Made by a program: the position numbers and the translations under genes. This document shows positions 25,407-36,371 of a stretch of DNA of 64,000 nucleotides, piece after piece (position 1 is the stretch's first letter; each line of letters begins with the position of its first letter). This DNA is from Cornus controversa. Lineage: Eukaryota > Streptophyta > Magnoliopsida > Cornales > Cornaceae. Below the pieces are notes generated by a model. It saw only the letters and a program-made list of their open reading frames with translations, ran no database searches and was not told the DNA's origin. The stretch covers positions 17,486,755 through 17,550,754 of the forward strand of contig CM048853.1 of the NCBI GenBank assembly GCA_026545225.1, in the 5' to 3' direction.

Positions 25407-25740
25407 GTTGTGTTTGGGTTAGGGCTTTTGTATCAGACAAATTTCCATTGGAGTAGGGGGAGAGAGAGGGGTTGTGTTTGGGTTAGGGCTTTTATCGGTT
25501 GCATCCATGGCTTCATCAATCGCTTACACGGTTCGCAACCATCTATCTCAAAAAGCACCCATCGTAGCTGGATGGACCGACCGCAGACGGAGAGGGCAAC
25601 GCTGGACCGAGAAAAGAGACACGAAACTTCTTACAAAGAGGAAACCTTTCTCAAAAACAAGCACATACCAGACGATTTTCCATTGGAGTAGGGGGAGAGA
25701 GAGAGGTTGTGTTTGGGTTAGGGCTTCTATCGTTGGAGTC
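25407..25740 (+). repeat. Direct repeat with GGGTTAGGGCTT boxes near the right end of CACTA-1
   Basis: A segment of about 57 bp (TTTCCATTGGAGTAGGGGG, a GA-rich run, then TGTTTGGGTTAGGGCTT) occurs at 25441-25497 and again at 25676-25731. A partial third copy occurs at 25407-25437. CACTA-2 has related GGTTAGGG boxes at 46549, 46648, 46700, 46727 and 46783, so this zone is part of the shared backbone. Read on the minus strand the boxes are AAGCCCTAACCC, close to plant telo-boxes found in promoters. An inward promoter is possible but unproven. Open frames across it are probably fortuitous. Confidence 0.6.
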
Positions 25741-25865
25741 AGGGCAGAGAGAGAGAGGGGGAGAGAATTAGGATATCAGATGTGTGTTTGGTAACCGCAC
25801 GAAATTTAATTTTCTAAACAAAAATACCGCGCGAAATTAACTTAATTTTTTGGAAAAAATAAGAC

Positions 25866-26100
25866 CTTCTACCACGGGCCTAGCCCGTGATATTTATAAA
25901 ACTTTCCACCACGGGCCTAGCCCGTAGTGGAAAGTCACTTACAACGGCGGGCTACATAGGACCGTGGTAGAAAGTATTTTCAACGACGGGCTATATGAGC
26001 CCGCCGTAGAAAGTTACTTTTTACCATGGGCTACAAGGGCCCGCCGTAAAAAGTCACTTTCTACCACGGGCTATGCGGGCCCGCCGTAAAAAGTCTGTCG
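25866..26100. repeat. CACTA-1 right subterminal repeats
   Basis: About six copies of TTTCTACCACGGGCTATGCG and GGCCCGCCGTAAAAAGTCAC related units, spaced about 40 bp. Unlike the left-end palindromes (GGGCTTAGCCC), most right-end units have the asymmetric core GGGCTAYRNGGGCCCGCCGT. CACTA-2 shows the same left/right difference. They are followed by TCTGTCGTTAAAAG and the terminal TTTCTTGTAGT. Confidence 0.8.
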
Positions 26101-26124
26101 TTAAAAGTTAAATTTCTTGTAGTA

Positions 26125-26804
26125 ACATACTTCCATATATTGATTTAAACATCAAATAATTACCCAAATACATTTATGATTGCAACAAAACCAATACGAA
26201 AAATAAATAAACAATTAAAAAGAAAAATCCACATAATAATGCCTACATTACACTTTAAACATCAAGTATATCTAATCTAGCTCGAATCTAGGTTTCCGCA
26301 CATACTCTGTCTTTAAAAGTCTCATTTTATTTTTTGAGAATTTTTTGGTAATTTAAAATATTTTTCCTAATTTTCTACAATTTAAATTAAATGATTTAAA
26401 ATTTTAAAACAAATACTTAAATATTTCGGACTGGGCCCAAAGGTTAGGCTCAGTGAGTGGGACCGGACTGTCCCTTTTCAAGAGCAATACATTAATCAGA
26501 TCAAAATCCTTCAAAACAGAATTTAAATTTGCATGTACGAATTTGCATGCTTATATATATATATATATATATACAACATATATGCATATATATATAAATA
26601 TATACATGTATATAACTATACAAATGTTCCTTTATAGTAATACACTAATTTACACATGTATACAAGCAACAATCTGGTACCATCACATGTATTCATACAG
26701 AAAAACCTGTATATATATATGAATCAAAAACACAACAAAAATTTATGTTTATAATCCAAAGGGAAGGTATAGAGTATGAACTTGCCTTTTGATTTTGAAC
26801 AAAA
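26125..26804. other. Spacer between the CACTA elements; possible gypsy LTR remnant
   Basis: No gene seen. AT-rich, with a TA microsatellite (about 26552-26575) and the phrase CTGGGCCCAAAGGTTAGGC, a wording typical of plant gypsy LTRs. The sequence to the right of CACTA-2 (47153-47319) has a matching style, so CACTA-2 may have landed inside this remnant. Low certainty. Confidence 0.35.
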
Positions 26805-26816
26805 CACTACAAGAAA
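26805..26816 (+). repeat. CACTA-2 left terminal inverted repeat
   Basis: CACTACAAGAAA, preceded by the target duplication AAA. It matches the reverse complement of the right end exactly over 12 bp. Confidence 0.95.
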
Positions 26817-26817
26817 A

Positions 26818-27215
26818 AAGACTTTCTACGGTGGGCAAAAAGGGTTTTTACCATGGGCTTGGCCCGCCGTGGTATCCGGTGTCATAGTTGCCAATAGACT
26901 TTCTATCATGAACCCAGCCCGTGGTGAAAAATAGACTTTCTACCACGGGCTCAGCCCCATGGTGGAAAAAATACTTTCTACCACGGGCCTAGCACATGGT
27001 GAAAGATATACTTTCTACCACGGGCTCAGCCCGTGGTGGAAAAAATACTTTCTACCACGGGCGCAACCCGTGGTAGAAAGTATTTTTTACTACTGTTAAA
27101 AACCTTTCTACCATGGATTTGGCCCGTGGTTGAAATTCTATATTCTACCACGGGCTGAGCCCGTGGTGGAAAGTATTTTTCTATCACGAGCTAAGCCCGT
27201 GGTTGAAAGTTTATT
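26818..27215. repeat. CACTA-2 left subterminal palindrome array
   Basis: About nine units of the form TTTCTACCACGGGCTCAGCCCGTGGTGGAAAA with near-perfect palindromic cores, spaced about 35-45 bp. They are the counterpart of the array in CACTA-1, although linkers and the order of variants differ. Confidence 0.85.
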
Positions 27216-27577
27216 AATTTTTTTTAAAAGAATTATACAGCTGGATCATTGTTCCTAAACACAAAAACCTGTATACCACATAGATCACCCATATCTTCCA
27301 AAAAAAAAAAAACATAGATCACCCATCTCAATACCACCAATACACAACTAGACAACACCCAAAATCATATATACTCATACCAAGCCTTGGTAACATCATT
27401 AAGACTTTGCAGAATACTTTTGCAACAAATAAGGATCAGAAATATGATCCACAGAATGTTGTCTCTTTTGGCTATGTAATCAACCAAAGTGACATTACTT
27501 TGAAGGAATAGCTCTCCATACCAACTGTTTGTTATGATTGCCTTGCCAAAATGTGCTCCCATTGAAATGGTCTAATA
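27216..27577. other. CACTA-2 left interior, shared backbone
   Basis: Matches CACTA-1 from about 13700: GTTTATTAATTTTTTTTAAA, CACCAATACACAACTAGACA, ACACCCAAAATC, CCAAGCCTTGGTAACATC, TACTTTTGCAACAAATAA. The only open frame (27365-27562, minus) has no recognisable relative. The nested LTR element begins just after. Confidence 0.6.
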
Positions 27578-27582
27578 GTAAA

Positions 27583-29000
27583 TGATAAGTGTTCAATTCT
27601 ATGCATTTGAACCCTCTTTATTGCATATGTTAGTCCCGTTTCTACGTTTATCAAGATATGTTTATGGTATTTTTATGTTTTTGATGAATTGCAGGTCTTG
27701 TAGTAAAAGGAGCAAAAGTTTGAGGCTTTTTGCAGCTGAAGAGAAAAGTCAGAATTACAGTCAAGGCATCTCGATCAATCGAGATGTTGATCTCGATCAA
27801 TCGAGATCTCGATTGATCGAGACTTGATTTCGATTGATCAAAATCTCGATCAATCAAGATTCCAATCTCAATTGATCGAGATTCTGCAGAGCCACTTGCC
27901 CACCTGCTCACCTGCTCTTCCACTTGCAACAAAATCCTCCTTTTTGCACGACTTAGAGGGATTGTCTGACTTGAACAAGACCTTTGGGGACCTTCTTGAT
28001 ATAGTTGGTATATATATTGATATATATATATATATTTATGGTGGGCCCCAAGGTTGAAAAGGAGGCCATAAAGCACACAAAGAGGCCATTTCTCATATAT
28101 CTCTCAACACACATCAGAATACACAGGGAGAGACATTCGGGAGAGGGGAAGAAGGAGCTGAACCAGACCAAGAAGCTTCATTTTCTCGATCAATGGAAGA
28201 GTGCAAGGCAGCCATGAGCAACTAACTTCTCTACTAGGGTGTTGTTGAAGCCCCTAGCCATGTAAACTTGTTTATTGTTGTAGCATTTTGGGATTTGTTC
28301 TTAAATGTTGATTATTTAGCCTAGTGACCATGTACACTATTACATCTCTTTTATATATTCATTTGATTTTGGTTTTATTCTTGTCTTAGAGTAGAATCTA
28401 TCTTGTGAATGCACAACATTTGTTTCTTCCACAAGAAGGGCAAATGATGGCTAAGTAATGGTACTTTAAATGTATGTGGTGTGCTTGCTTGTATAAACCA
28501 TGCCAAGATAAGGTAGTTTGGATGCATGTAGGTTCACTTAGAAAGTAGGGTAATTAGTTAGGTTGAAGAACTATGCTTGTTAAAGATGGATTATGATAGG
28601 TTGGTGCTCACATTAATCTTTTGATATGTTATTGAGGTCACAAGCCTAATGACATTGTTAGGCATTTAATTTATGAATCCCAAGCTTGCTACACTTATGA
28701 ACATGTGAAAGGCTAGTGGTGGAAACCATCCCTAGTTCTCTCTCCCAACTTTTAAACTCTTTACATTTATTGTTTTTACATTCATGCAATAGTTTTACAA
28801 ATAAAACTCAAAAACTTTGTTTTTAGGATTAAAATGGAGTTAATCTTTCTGTAAGACAATTACGACTAGTCCTCGTGGGATCGATACCCTCTATATAGAA
28901 CCGTATCTACAAAGATTCGTGCTCTTGCGAGTGGTTAAATTATATTTTGATAAAAGGGGCAAAAATAAGCTTACAATATAATTCAAGTTTAACCACATCA
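27583..29000 (+). repeat. 5' LTR of the Athila-like element
   Basis: Begins TGATAAGTGTTCAATTC and ends ACCACATCA. It contains a cluster of CTCGATCAATCGAG palindromes (27767-27888) followed by a TATA-rich run (about 28005-28040) that could be the LTR promoter. Small open frames here recur in the 3' LTR and are not genes. Confidence 0.92.
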
Positions 29001-29006
29001 AAATTT

Positions 29007-29024
29007 TGGCGCAGTTGCCGGGGA
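29007..29024 (+). promoter_or_regulatory. Primer-binding site, tRNA-Asp type
   Basis: TGGCGCAGTTGCCGGGGA lies 6 bp inside the LTR. It differs at one position from the TGGCGCCGTTGCCGGGGA site used by Athila/Tat-type elements. Confidence 0.85.
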
Positions 29025-29495
29025 CTACGGTTTAATTGTCGCCACTGAAAGATTAAATCTGGCTTAATTCTTAGGCTAGAAATTCTTTCATTCTTTTTTA
29101 TATATATCTTGTTCTTATTTCTCAAATTTCTTGATTTTAGGTATACCACATAGCGGGCATCTAAAAGGATTCAAGTTGGAACCCTTTGTGAGTATAAAGT
29201 CTAAAATTAGTGGGTTTGAGTTCATTCATTTTTTTTGTATATATTATTATTTATTTTGCGTATTGAGGTGTTGTTCTACTATTAATGCATGCTAGGTAGA
29301 CGGTCCTTGTCACTTTCGTTGCTTCCGTGTAATTTTTAACTTGGAAGAACACTTAGACAACGTAGAGGAACCTCTAGGGACCTTATATTGCCTAGGACTA
29401 AAAACATGGACCCAAATGAGAGACAACCTCTCGGTCTACCTCCTTTTAATCATGAACAACAACCTCCACCTCCTCCTCCTTAAGGAGAGTTTCTT

Positions 29496-30350
29496 ATGGA
29501 CTTTTATCTTCCGACTGCATTTGAAGTACCTTCATGTATTCAATTTCCGGATGTAGCGGCAAATCAATTCGAAATAAAGTCTTCCACCATCAATCTTCTT
29601 AATAGCTTCCATGGTCTCCCTAATGAGGATCCATACTGGCATTTAGATTACTTCCTTTCTGTATGTTCCACCATTAGGGTACCACACTTTACGGAGGATG
29701 ATCTAAAGCTGCGTATGTTTCCATTCTCCCTAAAAGATAAAGCTAAAAGTTGGTTCAATTCCCTAGAACCTAACTCAATCCATTCTTGGGCGGAGATGCA
29801 AATAGAGTTCTTAAAAAAATACTTCATAATGGGAAAGACAAGTGATATTCGGCGAGCAATCACCGGATTCACCCAAATTGATCAAGAATAATTTTATGAG
29901 ACGTGGGAGAGATTAAAAGATCTTCTTAAATCTTGTTCGCATCATGCTGTCCCAAAATGGCAGCTAGTGCAAAATTTTTATGATGGGGTGAGTGAGCAAC
30001 ATAGGCAAATGATAGACTCCACTTGTGGAGGAGGATACCTTTTGAAAAGCTCCGATGAGGCATGAAAACTTTTTCAAACCCTAAACAATAATTTAGCTCA
30101 ACGCTCCTTCACTAGAAAAGGGAAATCCACCCAACCTTGTAGAGGAGTGCATGAGATTTCAAGGGTAGATAAGGTTGCCATGCAAGTAGAAGCCTTATCC
30201 CAAAAAATGGACCTAATCATGAAAAATGGGCTGCCTACTCCAAGCCAACCTGTTCAAAATCAGGAAGTGTGTTCGTTTTGCTATAGCACTTCACATTTTG
30301 TGCGAGATTGTCCTATTACCGGGCAATCTCCTGATTATGCTCAAGAGTAA
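29496..30350 (+). pseudogene. gag region of the Athila-like element (broken)
   Basis: Contains the retrotransposon gag fold signature (FPFSLKDKAKSWFNSLEPNS, W.EM...FLKKYF) in its first part. Near 30280-30320 there is a zinc-knuckle-like CSFCYSTSHFVRDCP. A proline/glutamine-rich stretch follows to about 30700. Gag proteins form the particle that packages element RNA. Open stretches are interrupted; treated as a fossil. Confidence 0.8.
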
Positions 30351-31211
30351 GCGAATGCCTTGTACTCTAAACAGATGAATGATCCATATTCAAATACGTA
30401 CAATCCTGGTTACAAGAATCATCCGACTTTTTCATGAAAACCTCAAGAATCAAGTCCCTCTTTTCAAGGGCAAAATTCCTTTAATTCTCAATCTCAACAG
30501 CCTCAATATAGGCCAAATCCTCAACCTTACCATCAAAGACCTAATTACCAACAACCACCACCTCCTCCGAGAAGCCAAAGCTTTGAGGAAAGAGTGATAA
30601 ACAATCTTGAGGCCAATACTCGCTTGTTGCAAACCCACTCTCAATCAATCTCTAAGCTTGAGGCTAATGCTCAATCTATGGCTAGGTTAGAAGCTCAAAT
30701 CGGGCAACTAGCTTAATGCCTTGAATAGAAGAGAGGAAGGTAAGTTGCCAAGTCAACCGGTGGCAAATCCTAAGGGTGTTCATGTGATTGAGGATCCATT
30801 ATCTTCATCTTGTAATGCTCCTCCGAAGCAAGTTCAATCAATCACCACCTTAAGAGGTGGTAAAATCATAAATTCCAAGGTTGGGGAAGAAAAAAAAAAA
30901 AGGAATTCAATGAGCAATCCTAAAATCCAAAAGAATCCCAATCAGATTCAAAAGTGTTTCCTTCAAATCCAAATGTGACCAAAATCCCACAAAATCCAAA
31001 AGGAAAGGCAAGTGAAGTTGTGTCGTCATCTAGTCCAAATCTTGACACCTCTTTTGAACCTCCGGTTCCTTTTCCTCAAAGATTGAAGGAACCTTCTCAT
31101 TTTGGGAAGCAAGGAGAGAAAATTCAAGATATGATGGAGATCTTTAAATAAGTAAAGATCAATCTCCCTCTCCTTGATGCAATCCAGAAAATTCCCTCCT
31201 ATGCTAAATTC

Positions 31212-32036
31212 TTGAAGGACTTGTGCACTCAAAAGTGCAAATCTAGGAATAATGCTCCTAAGAAAGTCCTCCTAACTGAGCACATAAGCTCCATTTTCCA
31301 ACACCAAGCCCCTCCTAAATTCAAAGATCCGGGTGCTCCAACCATATCATACACCATCGAAAATCAATCTTTTGAAAAGGCACTTCTTGATTTAGGTGCT
31401 AGTGTCAATTTGCTTCCATTTTCAGTTTACCAACAATTAGGTTTGGGAGAACTTAAGCCCACCACCGTTGTGTTGCAACTTGCCGACCGCTCGGTGAAGC
31501 AACCACGTGGTATCATTGAGGATGTAATAATTCAAGTGGATAAATTTTACTTTTTGGTGGACTTCATAGTCCTTGACACGGAACCGGTCCAAAATCTAAA
31601 TAGACATATTCCTATCATTCTAGGTCATTCATTTTTGGCCACAGCAAACGCTTGCGTTAATTGCCGTACCAGAGTAATGGACGTCTCTTTCAGGAATATG
31701 AAAGTCCATTTGAACATCTTTAATGCTTCTTACCACACATCCGACGACGAAAGTGAGTACTTTTATGTTGATGTAGTGGAAGATCTTATTCAAGAAGCAC
31801 TTCCTTTCATTCTTTCTAAGGATCCTCTAGAGGCATGCCTAAGTTATTTCAACTGTGATGATTTTGACATTGAGCAATCCATTTGTGAAGTTAATTCAAT
31901 GCTCGATGTCATGACCGTCAAGGATTTGCCTAAATGGAAAATTCCTAGAGAACCTTTGCCTCCTTTGTCCAATACTTTCCAAACTCCTTCTCTAATTTCC
32001 CCACCACAGACGTGTAAGGTGGCGTGGCCATGGTAG
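31212..32036 (+). pseudogene. Aspartic protease region of the Athila-like element
   Basis: The longest open stretch in the window. It has the retroviral-type protease signature ALLDLGASVNLLPFSVY with a downstream ILGHSFLATANA, the typical pattern of plant gypsy proteases (the usual D-S/T-G is seen as DLGAS, as in many Athila proteins). Upstream, FPQRLK is a common linker just before the protease. No reverse transcriptase follows. Confidence 0.8.
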
Positions 32037-32154
32037 CTATCATGCTTCCATGATGTCCCTCTAATCCAAAATAATTTTGTATCTAAATACTTTTGTATCT
32101 AAGTCCCATAAGTTCAAGACCATGAGGTTCTAAATCAAGCTGCCTATTTTTTAA

Positions 32155-34926
32155 GCATCTCGATTGATCGAAGCAAAGATCTCAATCAATCAAAATCTTG
32201 ATTGATTGAGATTTTGGTCTCGATTGATCGAAATAATGCAGAAAGTTTTCCAAGTCCAAAGTCCCGAGAGGTAGTATTCTTCGATGGCACTCCGATAGGT
32301 CCTCGATCAATCGACATTTCAATTGATTGAAGCAGGATTTTGATTGATCGAGACTTGATCTCGATTGATCGAAGCCAGGATTTCAATTAATCAAAATCTC
32401 AATTGATCGAGATGTGCATCTCGATCAATCGAGATTGACACGATGCCTGCATGTGAGCCGATTAATTATTTAAACCGCTAGGCTCCCTCTCATTTCGACG
32501 AATCTTCCCAAGACCATCCGACTTCCTCCTCTTCTCTGAGAGATCCAAAGCAACCCCAAGCACCATCCAACCCTTGTTTGATCATTCCCAACCATCCACA
32601 GTCGTTCGCCGTAGTCCGAGTTCTCTGCGTATACACGCACGTTCGTCTCTTTGCGGTTGCGTGTTGGGACTTCATCTTCTTGCACCGATCATCTTCACCT
32701 TGAGGTAAGTGATGCATGGATATATTTTGCTTGCTTTGCTGCCATTTTTGTTAGTTTTTTGGCATAATAAGCATAGACAGATGATGTTGGGTTGGAATGG
32801 TGCATTCGCTATGTTCATAATGGGATTTTACGGGTTTCGGGGGTAGGAGTGCATGTATGGGTGAGATGTTGCATTATTTTTGTTTCGAATGCTTGATATA
32901 CGGTTTGCAATCGTGGACCCATCGTTTCGGTTGCATCCGCTTACGCTGCCTCGTTGAGAGCAAATTTTGGAATGCATGTGTCGGCACCATAGACTAGAAC
33001 CTCCTTTTAATTTTTATTCTTAGTTTAGTATTCATTTTATTTTCTTTTTATTTACTTTAATTTTTGGAATAAGTGTAGACTATTCCACCTCTGCCTCTAC
33101 TCCACCCACTAAGCCGCCACCACCACCACCACCACCCGCCCTAGAGTAGATCTATCTATTTGCACTTTCTGCTTTACTTTCTGTATTTTTCTTTCTTTGT
33201 TTTTGATAGGCCATGTTGGTCATGTTAGTTTTTGTGTATTCCACATGCATGTACACTTTGTACTGAAACTCATTTTCATATATATGGAATACAGTTGTCT
33301 TTTCTTTTATACTATGTGCTATATTTATTGTCTTTATTTTTATTTTCCGCCAATATCAGTGCTCTCTATACTTTGACTATGTATGTAGTACCACTTGCCT
33401 AATTATTATATGCGGTTTAGTTGATGATTTCTGTTTATTACCGCCTGGTTTCAATTCCCAATACTGTTGAGATTGCTTCAACGCAGTATGACGTTAATAA
33501 AGAAAGGTAGCCCCTTTGCATGCTATACGTTAGCGTGCTTGGATAGTCAATATCCTACCGCATAGACCTCTTAGTTAATTGGGAAACACCAGTTCAGAGT
33601 CTTGGATGTGCACTGATCTCGGCATTGTCCGCTTGTCCATAATTCTTTTATTATCTTCTTTTTATCTACTTTTTGTTCCATTTAATGCTCGTGGTATCGA
33701 GTTGGTGTTTCGTGTAGGTTTTTCTCATTTACAGGATGACCGCCCGTATTGGAATGTCATTTTTGTCGCGTTCTGCAATCCCAGTAACTTCTTTCCTTTT
33801 TCTTCTTGTCCAAACATTGAGGACAATGTTGCGTCTAAGTTTGGGGGTGCGGTATGCTATACCACTTGCATATGCATGCAATGTTCAGTCTTTGTATTGA
33901 TTGTCATTGTAGAGCAAGTTTCTCTTCTTGATATTTTTGCATGCTTGCTATGATGTCTTGCTTTTTAAAGGAAGATCATTCGAATAAATGTCCGAGGTAA
34001 ATGCAGCAGGTAGTTAAGAACTTTAACATTGTAAATACCCGCACTTTTGTAAGCTATGTAATAGGTTGGAACGGTCTACATTTTTGTCCAAATAGGAACA
34101 TGTACTGTTCTTGCCCTAAATTTGTCCTTAACCGCACAAATCCGCACACATGCATTTTAAATAGTGGGGTATAGGTCCAATGGAGAATCTTGTAAATTTC
34201 TGTTTTTATTTGAACAACTTAGAGAATGAGTTCTTCCGGTTGTTGAAAAAAAAAACATTATAAAATAAATGCAATAAGCCTTCTCACTCAATAAATCGGA
34301 TCTCTATGCCTCAAAGCGGGGAGTATTTGCATATAAGTGTGCAAGGTTGAGCATTAAGAAGCGGGTGGCTTGCTTAAGCTCATCGCCTTGTAAGCTTAGT
34401 TATTAAGTCCGAGGGGTGTTTCTTCACCTAATGCCTTAAAACCAATTGGTTTGGGAGTCATTGGCCCATTGCCGCTACATAGGCTTACAAGAAAGCAAAA
34501 AGAGCTAAGCATTGCACGGTCATCCGCACATGAGCATTCATGTATGTTTTGTAGAAATGAATAGTCGTTTCAAACCATTTCAATGAGTTTTTCTTTTAAA
34601 AAATAGATTTGTTCTTATTCTTCTCCAAATATGACAAAAGCCACGTATTAGAATGCATGTTCACTTTTCAAAGAGGATTTTGGGGTTAGAATTGGTATGT
34701 TTGTTTGGATTGGTCATTATGTGGGGACCGTCGTCTATTTGTAGTTTGTGAAAGTCCATTTTTGCTAATGACCGCATAGTTCTGTAATACTCGTTGCATT
34801 TGCCATGCGTGACAAGAACGGACAATCACCCTTTATCTAGTTGATGACTGAGCATGATTCAATTTTTGTATAAGATAGTTAATTTCATTTTTGCGATATT
34901 GCATTGCTAAGGGACTAGCAATGTGT
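32155..34926 (+). other. 3' interior of the Athila-like element, non-coding
   Basis: Starts with a cluster of CTCGATTGATCGA-type palindromes (32155-32433), followed by AT-rich and pyrimidine-rich sequence. A short (CCA)n tract lies at about 33110-33140. At 33838-33850 there is a second copy of the polypurine word AAGTTTGGGGGTG. Open frames such as 33579-33953 look fortuitous. No polymerase or envelope motif is recognised. Confidence 0.6.
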
Positions 34927-34939
34927 AAGTTTGGGGGTG
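34927..34939 (+). promoter_or_regulatory. Polypurine tract of the LTR element
   Basis: AAGTTTGGGGGTG directly precedes the 3' LTR. In this family it primes plus-strand synthesis. Confidence 0.85.
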
Positions 34940-36366
34940 TGATAAGTGTTCAATTCTATGCATTTGAACCCTCTTTATTGCATATGTTAGTCCCGTTTCT
35001 ACGTTTATCAAGATATGTTTATGGTATTTTTGTATTTTTGATGAATTGCAGGTCTTGTAGTAAAAGGAGCAAAAGTTTGAGGCTTTTTGCAGCTGAAGAG
35101 AAAAGTCAGAATTATAGCCAAGGCATCTCGATCAATCGAGATGTTGATCTCGATCAATCGAGATCTCGATTGATCGAGACTTGATTTCGATTGATTGAAA
35201 CCTCAATCAATCGAGATTCCAATCTCGATTGATCGAGATTCTGCAGAGCCACTTGCCCACCTGCTCACCTGCTCTTCCACTTGCAACAAAATCCCCCTTT
35301 CTGCACAACTTAGAGGGATTGTCTGACTTGAACAAGACCTTTGGGGACCTTCTTGATATAGTTGGTATATATATTGATATATATATATTTATGGTAGGCC
35401 CCAAGGTTGAAAAGGAGGCCATAAAGCACACAAAGAGGCCATTTCTCATATATCTCTCAACACACATCAGAATACACAGGGAGAGACATTCGGGAGAGGG
35501 GAAGAAGGAGCTGAACCAGACCAAGAAGCTTCATTTTCTCGATCAATGGAAGAGTGCAAGGCAGCCATGAAAGGCAGCCATGAGCAACTAACTTCTCTAC
35601 TAGGGTGTTGTTGAAGCCCCTAGCCATGTAAACTTGTTTATTGTTGTAGCATTTTGGGATTTGTTCTTAAATGTTGATTATTTAGCCTAGTGACCATGTA
35701 CACTATTACATCTCTTTTATATATTCATTTGATTTTAATTTTATTTTTATCTTAGAGTAGAATCTATCTTGTGAATGCACAACATTTGTTTCTTCTACAA
35801 GAAGGGCAAATGATGGCTAAGTAATGGTACTTTAAATGTATGTGGTGTGCTTGCTTGTATAAACCATGCCAAGATAAGGTAGTTTGGATGCATGTAGGTT
35901 CACTTAGAAAGTAGGGTAATTAGTTAGGTTGAAGAACTATGCTTGTTGAAGATGGATTATGATAGGTTGGTGCTCACATTAATCTTTTGATATGTCATTG
36001 AGGTCACAAGCCTAATGACATTGTTAGGCATTTAATTTATGAATCCCAAGCTTGCTACACTTATGAACATGTGAAAGGCTAGTGGTGGAAACCACCCCTA
36101 GTTCTCTCTCCCAACTTTTAAACTCTTTACATTTATTGTTTTTACATTCATGCATTAGTTTTACAAACAAAACTCAAAAACCTTGTTTTTAGGATTAAAG
36201 TGGAGTTAATCTTTCTGTAAGACAATTACGACTAGTCCTCGTGGGATCGATACCCTCTATATAGAACCGTATCTACAAAGATTCGTGCTCTTGCGAGTGG
36301 TCAAATTATATTTTGATAAAAGGGGCAAAAATAAGCTTACAATATAATTCAAGTTTAACCACATCA
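34940..36366 (+). repeat. 3' LTR of the Athila-like element
   Basis: Nearly identical to the 5' LTR, including the palindrome cluster (35127-35245) and the TATA-rich run. It ends ACCACATCA followed by GTAAA. Confidence 0.92.
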
Positions 36367-36371
36367 GTAAA

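Larger units (their letters stand above)
13363..26124. mobile_element. CACTA-1: CACTA (En/Spm-type) transposon carrying gene fragments
   Basis: The left end reads TACAAGAAAAAAGACTTTC and the right end TTTCTTGTAGT, which together are the inverted CACTACAAGAAA termini of plant CACTA elements. The outermost bases are altered: GAG replaces CAC on the left, and A replaces the final G on the right. Both ends carry arrays of palindromic subterminal repeats. The length is 12.76 kb, or about 11.36 kb without the nested solo LTR. Inside lie an HD-Zip I gene fragment, a LINE fragment and a coiled-coil reading frame. I find no TNP2-like transposase, so it is probably non-autonomous, of the Pack-CACTA kind. 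The flanks do not match (satellite A on the left, another repeat on the right), so no target duplication can be shown. CACTA-2 is its sister copy in the same orientation. Confidence 0.85.
27583..36366 (+). mobile_element. Athila-like Ty3/gypsy LTR element with gag-protease only, nested in CACTA-2 (fossil)
   Basis: Both LTRs are present (1,418 and 1,427 bp), starting TGATAAGTG and ending ACCACATCA, with a perfect 5-bp target duplication GTAAA (27578-27582 and 36367-36371). Primer site, gag, protease and polypurine tract are in the usual order. Reverse transcriptase, RNase H and integrase are not recognisable in the 5.9-kb interior, so it looks like a non-autonomous gag-protease derivative. The coding region is broken in several places. 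By eye the LTRs differ at roughly 27 positions, near 2%. That suggests an age below about 1 million years at fast herbaceous rates, or a few million at slower tree rates. Confidence 0.9.

Noticed and set aside
25398-25794. Two overlapping frames of about 100 codons near the right end of CACTA-1
   Set aside because: They run through GA-rich direct repeats with arginine/glycine-rich low-complexity products and have no counterpart in CACTA-2.
27582-28217. Overlapping open frames on both strands at the start of the LTR element, repeated near 34900-35570
   Set aside because: They lie in the LTRs, are duplicated only because LTRs are, and resemble no gag or other protein.
33579-33953. 124-codon frame in the LTR element interior as an envelope-like gene
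   Set aside because: It has a hydrophobic stretch but its end is encoded by the polypurine-like word and its flank. There is no signal or family motif, so it is probably chance.
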